Shown piece after piece: positions 45,770 to 55,192 of a stretch of DNA of 64,000 nucleotides. The notes below the pieces were generated by a model. The model ran no database searches. It had not been told where the DNA came from and saw only the letters and a program-made list of their open reading frames with translations. Origin of the DNA: Aquibacillus salsiterrae (GTDB lineage Bacteria; Bacillota; Bacilli; Bacillales; Amphibacillaceae). Each line of letters begins with the position of its first letter. The stretch's first letter is position 1. The stretch lies in assembly GCF_028416595.1 (NCBI RefSeq), contig NZ_JAMQKC010000008.1, forward strand, positions 1 through 64,000. Direction: 5' to 3'. Both the position numbers and the translations under genes were made by a program.

Positions 45770-45877
45770 GCTTTCAATAATAAAGCATGTAGGTTTGAAA
45801 ATCCACATTTAACCTTTTGAAATGAATATATGCATAGTATCGGAATTAAAGAAAAAAATAATGAAAGAAAAAAACAG

Positions 45878-45937
45878 TTGACTATCCTGTATATACAAGA
45901 TAAAATTGAGAACGAAATTATGACTTGTATATACAAG
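45878..45937 (+). promoter_or_regulatory. Promoter and two TreR operators of the trehalose operon
   Basis: TTGACT (45878-45883), 17 nt, TAAAAT (45901-45906). Operator 1 (CCTGTATATACAAG, 45886-45899) fills the spacer. Operator 2 (CTTGTATATACAAG, 45924-45937) is a perfect palindrome just downstream of the start site. Both match the TreR site of B. subtilis; trehalose 6-phosphate should relieve repression. Confidence 0.85.
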
Positions 45938-46001
45938 GTTACCTTATGAAAGCGCGAACAAGGTTCAGCTCTCAGAAGAGTTAAATAAAGGAGGAAAAAT
46001 A

Positions 46002-47438
46002 ATGAGCAAATATACGGATTCAGCTAAGAAGTTGCTAGAGCTCATTGGTGGAAGTGATAATATTTCAGTTGTTACTCATTGTGCAACTAGAATGCGCTTT
46101 GTATTAAACGATCCTAAGAAAGCGGATGTAACAGAAATTGAATCGCTAGATGTTGTTAAAGGAACGTTTACACAAGCGGGGCAATTCCAGGTAATCATCG
46201 GGAATGAAGTTCCGACGTTTTATAACGAATTTACCAAAATCGCAGGCGTAGGAGATACATCAAAGGATGAAGCTAAGGAAGCAGCAAAGCAAAATATGAA
46301 TTTTTTGCAAAGAATGGTTGCCCACCTTGCAGATATCTTTACACCGTTAATCCCTGCCTTGGTTGTTGGTGGACTCATTTTAGGTTTTAGAAATATAATT
46401 GGTTCCATTGAAATGTTTGGACCAGATAAAGGGCAGACTTTAGTTGATATCTCACAATTTTGGTCAGGTGTCCATTCATTTCTTTGGTTAATTGGTGAAG
46501 CGATATTTTTCTATTTACCAGTTGGTATTACTTGGGCGATTTCTAGAAAGATGGGAACGACACAAATTCTTGGAATCGTATTAGGTGTTACCCTTGTTTC
46601 TCCTCAATTACTTAATGCTTATAGTGTGGCAAGTGCAGATGAAATACCTGTTTGGGACTTTGGGTTTGCTCAAGTTGAAATGATTGGGTATCAAGCGCAA
46701 GTAATTCCTGCAATTTTAGCGGGATTTGTTCTAGCTTATTTAGAAATTTGGTTACGGAAAGTTGTACCTAATGTAATTTCAATGATTGTTGTACCTTTCT
46801 TTGCCTTGATTCCAGCAGTACTAATTGCGCATGTTGTTTTAGGACCAATTGGTTGGTCAATCGGTTCATGGATTTCTGATGTTGTTTATACTAGCTTAAC
46901 CTCGTCATTTGGTTGGTTGTTTGCAGCTATTTTTGGCTTTGCTTACGCCCCACTCGTAATAACGGGATTACATCATATGACCAATGCAATCGACTTGCAG
47001 TTAATGGGTGATTTTGGTGGAACTAACCTATGGCCAATGATAGCACTATCAAATATTGCTCAAGGTTCAGCTGTAGTAGCAATGATTATGTTAAATCGTA
47101 AAGATAAGAAAGAACAACAAGTTTCTGTACCTGCTGCAATCTCTTGTTATTTAGGTGTTACAGAACCTGCGATGTTTGGGATTAATTTAAAATATATCTT
47201 CCCTTTCTTAGCAGCGATGATAGGGTCGTCTATCGCAGCGGTCGTTTCTGTTGGTAGTGGTGTTATGGCTAATTCAATTGGGGTTGGTGGTATTCCTGGT
47301 TTCCTATCCATTCAGTTTGGTGATTGGATTCCGTTCTTTATTGCAATGGCAATTGCAATTGTTGTTCCAATCCTCCTAACCTTTGTGTTTGCTAAAACAA
47401 AGATGGGGATAAATGCTTACCAACGACTTGGAAAATAA
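46002..47438 (+). CDS. treP: PTS trehalose-specific EIIBC component
   Basis: 478 aa. EIIB domain (1-85) with the phosphorylated Cys27 in VVTHCATRMRF, then the EIIC membrane domain (about 105-470). No EIIA domain, so it must borrow a glucose-type EIIA. It imports trehalose as trehalose 6-phosphate. First gene of treP-treA-treR, RBS AAAGGAGG. Confidence 0.94.
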   Translation: MSKYTDSAKKLLELIGGSDNISVVTHCATRMRFVLNDPKKADVTEIESLDVVKGTFTQAGQFQVIIGNEVPTFYNEFTKIAGVGDTSKDEAKEAAKQNMNFLQRMVAHLADIFTPLIPALVVGGLILGFRNIIGSIEMFGPDKGQTLVDISQFWSGVHSFLWLIGEAIFFYLPVGITWAISRKMGTTQILGIVLGVTLVSPQLLNAYSVASADEIPVWDFGFAQVEMIGYQAQVIPAILAGFVLAYLEIWLRKVVPNVISMIVVPFFALIPAVLIAHVVLGPIGWSIGSWISDVVYTSLTSSFGWLFAAIFGFAYAPLVITGLHHMTNAIDLQLMGDFGGTNLWPMIALSNIAQGSAVVAMIMLNRKDKKEQQVSVPAAISCYLGVTEPAMFGINLKYIFPFLAAMIGSSIAAVVSVGSGVMANSIGVGGIPGFLSIQFGDWIPFFIAMAIAIVVPILLTFVFAKTKMGINAYQRLGK

Positions 47439-47458
47439 AAGTAGATAGAAAATGGTGA

Positions 47459-47482
47459 GGATGTTCTAATTAGAACATCCTA
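47459..47482 (+). promoter_or_regulatory. Perfect 24-bp palindrome between treP and treA
   Basis: AGGATGTTCTAATTAGAACATCCT; no T run follows. It may act as an intercistronic stem-loop that stabilises treP mRNA or as an operator. Confidence 0.6.
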
Positions 47483-47521
47483 TTCCATTTGAACAATTAT
47501 AATCAGGAAGGTGCGTTACAA

Positions 47522-49201
47522 ATGACACAACCATGGTGGAAAAATGCAGTAGTCTATCAAATCTATCCGAAAAGTTTCAATGACACAACGGGAAATGGTG
47601 TAGGTGATCTTCAAGGGATTATTGAAAAATTAGATTACTTAAAAGAGCTTGGTGTTGATGTAATATGGCTAACACCTATCTATGATTCTCCGCAGTGCGA
47701 TAACGGTTACGATATAAGTGATTATTTTTCAATCTATCAAGAATATGGAACGATGGAGGATTTTGACCAATTATTAGAAGAGGCACATCAACGAGGCTTA
47801 AAAATTATTATGGATATTGTTGTAAATCATACATCGACTGAACATAATTGGTTCCACCAATCCATGACATCAAAAGATAATCCATATCGAAATTTTTATA
47901 TTTGGAAAGACGGGGAGAACGGAGAACCTCCGACAAATTGGCAGTCGAAGTTCGGTGGTTCTGCTTGGCAATACGATGAAACAACAGGTCAATATTACTT
48001 GCATTTATTTGATGTAACCCAGGCTGATTTGAATTGGGAAAATGAAGAAGTCAGAAAATCTATCTATACTATGATGGATTTTTGGCTGGAAAAGGGAGTG
48101 GATGGCTTTCGATTAGACGTGATTAACCTTATTTCAAAAGACCAACGATTCCCAAACGACGATGGTACAATCCCTCCAGGAGATGGCCGGAAGTTTTATA
48201 CGGATGGTCCAAGAATTCATGAATATTTACAAGAGATGAATGACAAAGTATTCTCAAAATATGATATTATGACAGTTGGAGAAATGTCTTCTACGACAAT
48301 TGACAACTGTATTAAGTACACACAGCCTGATCGGAACGAATTAAGTATGACCTTTAACTTCCACCATTTAAAAGTAGATTATCCTAATGGGGAAAAATGG
48401 ACAACAGCAGAATTTGACTTCCATGCTTTAAAAGAAATTCTTTCTACTTGGCAAATTGAAATGAATAAGGGTGGTGGATGGAATGCCCTTTTTTGGTGTA
48501 ACCACGACCAGCCCCGGGTTGTTTCAAGGTTTGGGAATGATGAGAACTATCATAATGAATCGGCAAAGATGTTAGCAACAACCATTCATTTCATGCAAGG
48601 TACACCTTATATTTATCAGGGTGAAGAATTCGGAATGACTAACCCAAAGTTTGATTCGATTGAAGAGTACCGGGATGTTGAGTCATTAAACATGTATAAA
48701 ATGAAAATAGAAGAAGGGATGAAGGAAGAAGAGATTCTTGACATTCTTAAGCAAAAATCAAGAGACAATTCCAGAACACCAGTTCAGTGGAATAACCAAG
48801 AAAATGCTGGATTTACTAGTGGAACACCTTGGATTAATGTTGCAGAGAATTACCGAACCATTAATGCAGAAGATGCTCTTCGTGACCAACAATCTATTTT
48901 TTATCATTACAAAAAACTAATCAAACTAAGAAAAGATTACCAAATCATCACAGATGGAGATTTTCAATTGCTGTTAAAGGAGCATGATTCCATTTTTGCA
49001 TATATGCGTAAGATGGATAATGAAAAGCTACTTGTGATCAATAACTTTTTTAACAAAGAAGCAGAATTTGTTTTACCACAGTCTGTTAATATGGAAGGAC
49101 TTAATGGCAATGTGTTACTATCCAATTATTCGGACACACCTAACGATTTGAAACAGTTTACGTTACGTCCTTATGAGTCAGTCGCTATATTATTTAAGTA
49201 A
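47522..49201 (+). CDS. treA: Alpha,alpha-phosphotrehalase
   Basis: 559 aa GH13 enzyme that splits trehalose 6-phosphate into glucose and glucose 6-phosphate. Motifs: MDIVVNHTS, GFRLDVINLI (nucleophile Asp), MTVGEMSS (acid/base Glu) and WCNHDQPRVVSRFG. Start at the ATG with RBS GGAAGGTG. Downstream of treP and 17 nt before treR. Confidence 0.94.
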   Translation: MTQPWWKNAVVYQIYPKSFNDTTGNGVGDLQGIIEKLDYLKELGVDVIWLTPIYDSPQCDNGYDISDYFSIYQEYGTMEDFDQLLEEAHQRGLKIIMDIVVNHTSTEHNWFHQSMTSKDNPYRNFYIWKDGENGEPPTNWQSKFGGSAWQYDETTGQYYLHLFDVTQADLNWENEEVRKSIYTMMDFWLEKGVDGFRLDVINLISKDQRFPNDDGTIPPGDGRKFYTDGPRIHEYLQEMNDKVFSKYDIMTVGEMSSTTIDNCIKYTQPDRNELSMTFNFHHLKVDYPNGEKWTTAEFDFHALKEILSTWQIEMNKGGGWNALFWCNHDQPRVVSRFGNDENYHNESAKMLATTIHFMQGTPYIYQGEEFGMTNPKFDSIEEYRDVESLNMYKMKIEEGMKEEEILDILKQKSRDNSRTPVQWNNQENAGFTSGTPWINVAENYRTINAEDALRDQQSIFYHYKKLIKLRKDYQIITDGDFQLLLKEHDSIFAYMRKMDNEKLLVINNFFNKEAEFVLPQSVNMEGLNGNVLLSNYSDTPNDLKQFTLRPYESVAILFK

Positions 49202-49218
49202 GTAAGCGGGGAACGGGA

Positions 49219-49932
49219 ATGAAAAATAAATTTTTAGCCATATATGGTGATATAGAGGCAAAGATAAAAAGCGGTGATATTAAGCCGGATACATTGCTCC
49301 CGTCTGAACATGAATTGACGGATTTGTATCATACTTCAAGGGAAACTATCCGTAAAGCTCTACACTTACTTTCACAAAACGGGTACATCCAAAAGGTGAG
49401 AGGGAAAGGCTCAGTAGTAATTGATATTAATAAATTCGATTTCCCTGTTTCTGGGTTAGTTAGCTTTAAGGAATTAGCGCAGAAGATGGATGAACCCCCT
49501 AAAACAATCGTTAGTAAGCTGCAGTTAAGAAAGCCAGATCAATTTGTGAGGCAACAACTAAATTTAAGCAGTAAAGAACATGTTTGGGAAGTCATCAGGG
49601 TTAGAGAAATAAATGGCCAGAAAATTATTTTAGATAAGGATTATTTGGCTCAGCAATTTGTGCCACATTTAACAGAAGTAATTTGCGCAGATTCTATTTA
49701 TAATTATTTAGAGAATGAACTTGGCCTAACGATAAGTTTTGCAAAAAAAGAAATAGTCGTTGAAGAACCTACGGAAGAGGACGAACTCTTGCTCGACCTA
49801 GATGGATTTCACAATGTTGTCATCATCAAAAACTATGTTTATTTAGATGATGCAAGTTTGTTTCAATATACAGAATCAAGACACCGTCCAGACAAATTTA
49901 GATTTGTCGACTTTGCTAGAAGAATTCACTAG
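49219..49932 (+). CDS. treR: GntR-family trehalose operon repressor
   Basis: 237 aa. GntR winged helix at the N-terminus (LPSEHELTDLYHTSRETIRK), UTRA effector domain from about 80. Binding sites matching TreR lie ahead of treP. It responds to trehalose 6-phosphate in B. subtilis. Same gene order as the B. subtilis treP-treA-treR operon. Confidence 0.93.
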   Translation: MKNKFLAIYGDIEAKIKSGDIKPDTLLPSEHELTDLYHTSRETIRKALHLLSQNGYIQKVRGKGSVVIDINKFDFPVSGLVSFKELAQKMDEPPKTIVSKLQLRKPDQFVRQQLNLSSKEHVWEVIRVREINGQKIILDKDYLAQQFVPHLTEVICADSIYNYLENELGLTISFAKKEIVVEEPTEEDELLLDLDGFHNVVIIKNYVYLDDASLFQYTESRHRPDKFRFVDFARRIH

Positions 49933-50007
49933 CAGCCTGATAAACTCATTAAGAAAATTTTAAGATATCCAAAGAAAACAGAACTAGCCAAATTTTGTCT
50001 GGTAAAT

Positions 50008-50056
50008 AATCCCCCTGAAATGGAGAGACTAATCATAACTTCATTTAAGGGGGATT
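50008..50056 (+). promoter_or_regulatory. Hairpin sequestering the ribosome binding site of the zinc-ribbon gene
   Basis: AATCCCCCTGAAATG (50008-50022) pairs with CATTTAAGGGGGATT (50042-50056), 15 positions with one mismatch and a 19-nt loop. The 3' arm contains the whole RBS AAGGGGGA used by the gene at 50064. No T run follows, so it is not a terminator. Confidence 0.7.
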
Positions 50057-50063
50057 AAAAATA

Positions 50064-50207
50064 ATGATTGAGTCATGTTTTTATTGTGGTTCGCATGTAA
50101 TTGAAGGTGCATTACATCAAATCAACTTTTTTCATAATGATGTTGACCGAGAAGAAATGCTATGTCCGGAATGCTACAAAGACTGGTTAGAAGGGATAAA
50201 AGAGTAA
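50064..50207 (+). CDS. 47-aa zinc-ribbon-like protein
   Basis: Starts MIESCFYCGSHVIEGALH and has a second pair in MLCPECYKDWLEGIKE: CxxC...CxxC, enough for one zinc ion. RBS AAGGGGGA at a 9-nt spacing, hidden in a hairpin. The family is not known to me. It may be a small regulator or adaptor. Its layout resembles the 43-aa CxxC protein at 55911. Confidence 0.75.
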   Translation: MIESCFYCGSHVIEGALHQINFFHNDVDREEMLCPECYKDWLEGIKE

Positions 50208-50267
50208 ATTGAAGTGTGCCCAAATTTACACATGAAAGTCACGATATGAAAACAGCCTCTTTTTGCT

Positions 50268-50326
50268 AAAGACCTCGAGGGGTAGGTGGTCAGATCAGTT
50301 TAGACTCTTGGGTTTTTATACTTTAT
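50268..50326. repeat. Truncated copy of the dispersed repeat
   Basis: AAAGACCTCGAGGGGTAGG ... TTTAGACTCTTGGGTTTTTA, the 3' half of the family on the plus strand, diverged. Confidence 0.55.
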
Positions 50327-50334
50327 ATTTCAAA

Positions 50335-50366
50335 GAAAAAAGGCGAACCAATTAAGGTTCGCCTTT
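50335..50366 (-). terminator. Terminator of the cold-shock gene
   Basis: GGCGAACC/GGTTCGCC with the U run on the minus strand (A run at 50335-50341). Confidence 0.9.
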
Positions 50367-50380
50367 ATGATAAGCTGTTA

Positions 50381-50581
50381 TTAGCCTTTAACTACGTTAG
50401 CAGCTTGTGGTCCACGGTTACCTTCTTCGATTTCGAAAGTTACGGTTTGACCTTCTTCAAGTGTTTTAAAGCCTTCGCCTTGGATAGCAGAGAAGTGAAC
50501 GAATACATCGTCTTGTCCTTCTACTTCGATAAATCCAAAACCTTTGTCTGCGTTAAACCATTTTACTGTACCTTGTACCAT
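50381..50581 (-). CDS. Cold-shock protein (CspA/CspB family)
   Basis: 66-aa OB-fold protein with RNP1 KGFGFIEV and RNP2 VFVHFSAI. Binds single-stranded RNA/DNA as an RNA chaperone. The start is set by RBS AGGAGGAAA. A promoter about 125 nt upstream gives a long leader, typical of cold-shock mRNAs. Confidence 0.95.
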   Translation of the reverse strand: MVQGTVKWFNADKGFGFIEVEGQDDVFVHFSAIQGEGFKTLEEGQTVTFEIEEGNRGPQAANVVKG

Positions 50582-50598
50582 GTAACTATTTCCTCCTA

Positions 50599-50615
50599 GT
50601 GTGGACGTTCCACAC
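50599..50615 (-). promoter_or_regulatory. Leader hairpin next to the csp ribosome binding site
   Basis: GTGTGG/CCACAC with a 5-nt loop, 2-4 nt upstream of the RBS on the transcript. Confidence 0.55.
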
Positions 50616-50705
50616 AAATGTATTACTATTCTTGCTCTTGCCTCAAAAACGAAAACTTTACGTAACGTATTACTTGAAGGTTGTTCGAACAAAATAGTTA
50701 ATTTT

Positions 50706-50733
50706 ATTATAGCAGAAAGATATCGAATGTCAA
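50706..50733 (-). promoter_or_regulatory. Promoter of the cold-shock gene
   Basis: TTGACA (50728-50733), 16 nt, TATAAT (50706-50711); both hexamers are consensus. Confidence 0.9.
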
Positions 50734-50838
50734 CACCTAAAATGTGAAATTACATCTATTTAGTGATTTGTAACTGGTATAATCACGTTTATTCGGGTCA
50801 AAATATGCGAAACATGACAAAGGAGAGTGAACAAGATA

Positions 50839-52077
50839 ATGAAACATAAAAATAGATGGTTAATAGCGGTTAGTGCTATTTTTATCCATTTATCGATTGG
50901 TTCTATTTATGCTTACAGTGTTTATAAGGAACCTTTTGCAGAAAAATATGGATGGGGGAGTACAGATGTAGCTTTTTCTTTCACTATTGCCATTTTCTTT
51001 TTAGGTTTGTCAACAGCTATATTTGGTCGGTTTGTTGAAAAAAAAGGACCAAGAATATCTGCCTTTGTTGCAGCAGTGTTATTTAGTGGCGGAATGATTG
51101 GTTCTGGATTTGCCCTAAGTATGGAATCGTTGATTGGTTTCTATATTTTTTTTGGTGTCATTGGCGGTATTGGTTTAGGAATTGGTTATATTTCACCAGT
51201 GTCTACATTAGTAAAATGGTTCCCGGACAGAAGAGGGCTTGCGACAGGTATGGCTGTTTTTGGTTTTGGTGCTGGTGCTTTAATTGCAGGCCCACTAGCA
51301 GCCCGATTTATGAATACAGTTGGGATTCCTGGAACGTTTTATATTTTAGGGATTAGTTATTTTATTTTGATGTCATTAGGTGCAGCATATATTGCTCGAC
51401 CAGAAGAAGGGTGGAGCCCAAAAGGCATAAAGGATGTCTCAGGAGAGCAATCAACTAGGGTGAAAAAGGATTTGGCTCAAATGACTGCAAACGAAGCAGT
51501 CAAAACAGGGCGGTTTTGGATGCTTTGGTGGATGATGTTAATTAACATTTCAGCAGGTATCATGCTCATTTCTGTTGCATCTCCAATGGCGCAAGAAAAA
51601 GTAGGTATGTCTGCAATTGCAGCAGCTGCAATGGTAGGTATAATGGGTCTCTTTAACGGTGGAGGAAGAATTGGTTGGGCGACAATTTCAGATTATGTTG
51701 GCCGCTCCAATATTTATATGATTTTCTTTATCATTCAACTAATATTCTTTCTGGTGCTCCCATACATTACGAATGCCCTATTGTTTCAAATCATGATTTT
51801 TATAATTTTAACAATATATGGTGGGGGATTTGCATCACTTCCAGCCTTTATAGGCGACCTTTTTGGTACAAAGCAACTTGGTGCAATTCACGGCTATTTG
51901 TTAACTTCATGGTCGACAGCTGGTATTCTTGGGCCAATGGTTGTTGCATATATCCGAGAAACTACGGAGAGCTATAACATTACGTTTTATATTTTTGCTT
52001 TTCTTCTTGCTACTGCATTAGTTGTGTCCTTTATGATGCGTTCAAGTATAAAAAAACAAAGAAGACTACAAACGTAA
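50839..52077 (+). CDS. OFA family MFS transporter (oxalate/formate antiporter type)
   Basis: 412 aa, 12 TM helices. IHLSIGSIYAYSVYKEPFAE near the N-terminus and VKWFPDRRGLATGMAVFGFG are OFA hallmarks. Placed next to a formate dehydrogenase, formate or oxalate is the likely substrate. Start at ATG 50839 after RBS AAAGGAGAG. A terminator separates it from fdhF. Confidence 0.88.
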   Translation: MKHKNRWLIAVSAIFIHLSIGSIYAYSVYKEPFAEKYGWGSTDVAFSFTIAIFFLGLSTAIFGRFVEKKGPRISAFVAAVLFSGGMIGSGFALSMESLIGFYIFFGVIGGIGLGIGYISPVSTLVKWFPDRRGLATGMAVFGFGAGALIAGPLAARFMNTVGIPGTFYILGISYFILMSLGAAYIARPEEGWSPKGIKDVSGEQSTRVKKDLAQMTANEAVKTGRFWMLWWMMLINISAGIMLISVASPMAQEKVGMSAIAAAAMVGIMGLFNGGGRIGWATISDYVGRSNIYMIFFIIQLIFFLVLPYITNALLFQIMIFIILTIYGGGFASLPAFIGDLFGTKQLGAIHGYLLTSWSTAGILGPMVVAYIRETTESYNITFYIFAFLLATALVVSFMMRSSIKKQRRLQT

Positions 52078-52100
52078 CGAAAAAGATCGTAAATGTGAAA

Positions 52101-52138
52101 GAAAACAGTCTTCGTCTTCGAGAGACTGTTTTCTTTTT
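52101..52138 (+). terminator. Terminator of the OFA gene
   Basis: GAAAACAGTCT/AGACTGTTTTC then TTTTTG. Confidence 0.92.
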
Positions 52139-52204
52139 GTAATAATCTTTCTAATTTAGTAAATACTTGTTTTAACTATGTTTTTAGAGGAGTGTTTGTC
52201 TACT

Positions 52205-55192
52205 ATGGAAGAATTAAACTTTTCATTCCAAATAAATGGTAGCGAAATAAAAGCAAAACAAGGCCAATCTATTTTTGAAGCGGCCAGAGATAACAATGTT
52301 TATATTCCAGGTATTTGTTCGTCTCAACCAGACCTAGGAGTTGGAGTCATACAGACTTGTGACACTTGCTTTGTTCAAGTTAATGGTGAACTTAAACGTG
52401 CTTGTGCAACAGAAGCTGAGCCAGGGATGACAGTTAACTCTGTTTCAGACTTAGCTAAAGAAGCGCAACTAGAAGCAATGTCGCGTATTCTTAAAAATCA
52501 CGAGCTTTATTGTACTGTATGTGACAATAATAACGGGAACTGTGTCGTACATAACACAGCTGAATATTTGGAATTAGATCATCAAAAATATGAATTCACA
52601 CCAAAACCATACCCTCCCGACACGACACATCCGTTTTATCGATACGAACCAGACCAGTGTATTCTTTGTGGACAGTGTGTGGAGGCTTGTCAAGATGTTC
52701 AGGTGAGTGAAGTGTTAAGCATTGATTGGGAAAGAGATCAACCAAGAGTTATTTGGGACAATGATGTACCAATTAACGAGTCTTCATGTGTTTCATGCGG
52801 GCATTGCGTAACTGTTTGTCCATGTAATGCCTTGATGGAAAAGTCAATGTTAGGGGAAGCTGGATTTCTAACTGGAATGGCGAAAAACATGTTAGAGCCA
52901 ATGATTGATGTTACGAAAGAAGTGGAACCTGGCTATAATGAAATTTTCACGATATCTAATATTGAAGCAACCATGCGGGAAGACCGAATTAAAAAATCCA
53001 AAACTGTTTGTACTTACTGTGGTGTGGGTTGCAGCTTTGAAGTATGGACAAAAGGACGAGACATATTAAAAGTCCAGCCGGAAAAAGACGCACCTGTTAA
53101 TGGGATTTCAACCTGTGTAAAGGGAAAATTTGGATGGGATTTCGTTAACAGTGAGGAAAGACTGACCAAACCACTTATTCGTAAAGGTGATACATTTTAC
53201 GAGGCTACATGGGATGAAGCATTATCTTTAATGGCGAAAAAGTTTAGTGAGATAAAAGAAAACGAAGGGCCAGAAGCTCTAGGATTTATTTCTTCTTCAA
53301 AATGTACAAATGAGGAAAATTATTTGTTTCAAAAACTGGCAAGGTCAATATTCCAGACAAATAATATCGATAATTGTTCTAGATATTGTCAAACACCTGC
53401 TTCTGCTGGTTTAATGCGTACAGTCGGAATAGGCGGGGATTCTGGGACAATTGAGGATATAAAGCAGGCAGAATTAATCATTGTTGTGGGGGCAAATCCT
53501 GCTGAATCACATCCAGTTCTCGCCACAAGGGTAAAACGTGCCCACAAGTTAAATGATCAAAAACTTTTAGTAGCAGATCTTCGTCGCAATGAGCTCGCAG
53601 ATCGCGCCGACTTGCATATACATCCAAAGCCAGGAACGGACTTAGTTTGGATAGCGGCTGTTACTAAGTACATTCTAGATCAAGGATGGGAAGCAAAACA
53701 ATTTTTGGCTGAACGTGTAAACAACATAACTGAATTTAAACAATCGATAGCTAAATTTACATTAGATTACGCAGAAAAGGTTACGGGTTTATCAAAAGAA
53801 ATGATCATTAAGGTTGCAACAATGATCCATGAATCAGATGGTACGTGTGTTCTTTGGGCAATGGGCGTAACGCAACATTTAGGCGGAACAGACACGAGCA
53901 CAGCAATTTCAAACCTATTATTAGTAACTGGAAATTATGGTAGACCAGGTGCAGGTGCTTTCCCGTTACGAGGACATAACAACGTACAAGGGGCAAGTGA
54001 CTTTGGCACAATGCCCAATTGGTTGCCAGGCTACGAACCTGTCGAAAATGATGAAGTGAGAGGAAGATATGAACGAGCTTGGGGAACATCCATTCCGAAA
54101 CAACCTGGTCTTAATAACCATCAAATCGTTGAAGCTATAACTGACGGTCGAGTAAAAGGTATGTATTTATTCGGAGAGGAAATGGCATTAGTAGATTCGA
54201 ACATAAATTATGTCCACGAAGCATTTGAAAAGCTTGACTTTTTTGTTGTCCAAGACATCTTTTTCTCGAAAACAGCCCAATTTGCTGATGTTGTCCTACC
54301 TGCTGCACCAAGCTTGGAGAAGGAAGGTACCTTTACAAATACGGAACGAAGGATCCAACGCTTCTATCAAGTATTAGAGCCGTTAGGTGATTGTAAGCCT
54401 GATTGGGAAATATTCAGAGACTTTGCAAATAAGCTGGGCGCTAATTGGAAGTATGAACATCCGTCTGAGATTATGGCAGAAGCAGCAAAGCTTGCTCCAA
54501 TCTTTTCAGGTGTCAGTTATGATCGTTTGGAAGGGTGGGAAAGCCAAATCTGGCCGGTAACTCCTGATGGAGAAAGTACACCATTATTGTATAAAGAAAA
54601 ATTTAAATTTGTTGACGGCAAAGCACGATTATTTCCAGTTGATTGGACGCCACCCCAACAATATAGTGAAGAGTTTGACTTGCATTTAAATAACGGTCGT
54701 TTGTTAGAGCAATTCCATGAGGGAAATATGACTGCGAAATCAGACGGAATAAACCATATTATACCAGGGCCATGGCTAGAGGTTTCTGAGGAGCTTGCGA
54801 AAGAAAGAAATCTTGAAACAGGCTCGCTTGTCCGCTTAACGTCACCATATGGTAAGGCAAAAGTCCGTGTATTTGTTTCAACTGCAGTTAAAGGAAAAGA
54901 ATTGTACATGCCGATGAATGCAACAGAAAATGAACGAGCTGTCAATAAACTAACAAGTAGCTATTATGATAAGGATACCCATACGCCAAACTACAAAGAA
55001 GCACAGGTTAAAATGGAGATGCTAGAACAAAAAGGTGAGTCACCGATCCCGAAATATAATCATCGGTTTGGTAACCCGCAACCACATATCGGTGTTGAGG
55101 TTGAAAAGAAATGGAATCGACCTGATTATACACCAATTCCAGAAACACTAAGGATGGAGGGGTATTATGGCGAGAGCGATCACGCACATTAA
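52205..55192 (+). CDS. fdhF: Formate dehydrogenase alpha subunit, molybdopterin type (YjgC/YrhE-like)
   Basis: 995 aa. In order: 2Fe-2S domain (about 1-80; GICSSQPDLGVG, CDTCF), His/Cys cluster region (CTVCDNNNGNC), two 4Fe-4S motifs (CILCGQCVEAC, CVSCGHCVTVC), the MGD-domain cluster CTYCGVGC, and the catalytic region NIDNCSRYCQTP with Cys rather than selenocysteine. Oxidises formate to CO2, probably passing electrons to NAD or ferredoxin. Start uncertain: ATG 52205 or TTG 52196, both after AGAGGAG; ATG 52178 precedes that RBS. Confidence 0.93.
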   Translation: MEELNFSFQINGSEIKAKQGQSIFEAARDNNVYIPGICSSQPDLGVGVIQTCDTCFVQVNGELKRACATEAEPGMTVNSVSDLAKEAQLEAMSRILKNHELYCTVCDNNNGNCVVHNTAEYLELDHQKYEFTPKPYPPDTTHPFYRYEPDQCILCGQCVEACQDVQVSEVLSIDWERDQPRVIWDNDVPINESSCVSCGHCVTVCPCNALMEKSMLGEAGFLTGMAKNMLEPMIDVTKEVEPGYNEIFTISNIEATMREDRIKKSKTVCTYCGVGCSFEVWTKGRDILKVQPEKDAPVNGISTCVKGKFGWDFVNSEERLTKPLIRKGDTFYEATWDEALSLMAKKFSEIKENEGPEALGFISSSKCTNEENYLFQKLARSIFQTNNIDNCSRYCQTPASAGLMRTVGIGGDSGTIEDIKQAELIIVVGANPAESHPVLATRVKRAHKLNDQKLLVADLRRNELADRADLHIHPKPGTDLVWIAAVTKYILDQGWEAKQFLAERVNNITEFKQSIAKFTLDYAEKVTGLSKEMIIKVATMIHESDGTCVLWAMGVTQHLGGTDTSTAISNLLLVTGNYGRPGAGAFPLRGHNNVQGASDFGTMPNWLPGYEPVENDEVRGRYERAWGTSIPKQPGLNNHQIVEAITDGRVKGMYLFGEEMALVDSNINYVHEAFEKLDFFVVQDIFFSKTAQFADVVLPAAPSLEKEGTFTNTERRIQRFYQVLEPLGDCKPDWEIFRDFANKLGANWKYEHPSEIMAEAAKLAPIFSGVSYDRLEGWESQIWPVTPDGESTPLLYKEKFKFVDGKARLFPVDWTPPQQYSEEFDLHLNNGRLLEQFHEGNMTAKSDGINHIIPGPWLEVSEELAKERNLETGSLVRLTSPYGKAKVRVFVSTAVKGKELYMPMNATENERAVNKLTSSYYDKDTHTPNYKEAQVKMEMLEQKGESPIPKYNHRFGNPQPHIGVEVEKKWNRPDYTPIPETLRMEGYYGESDHAH

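Noticed and set aside
50381..50692. Longer 103-aa version of the cold-shock protein
   Set aside because: The extra N-terminal part lies in the leader; the RBS AGGAGG directly precedes the internal ATG that gives the normal 66-aa protein.
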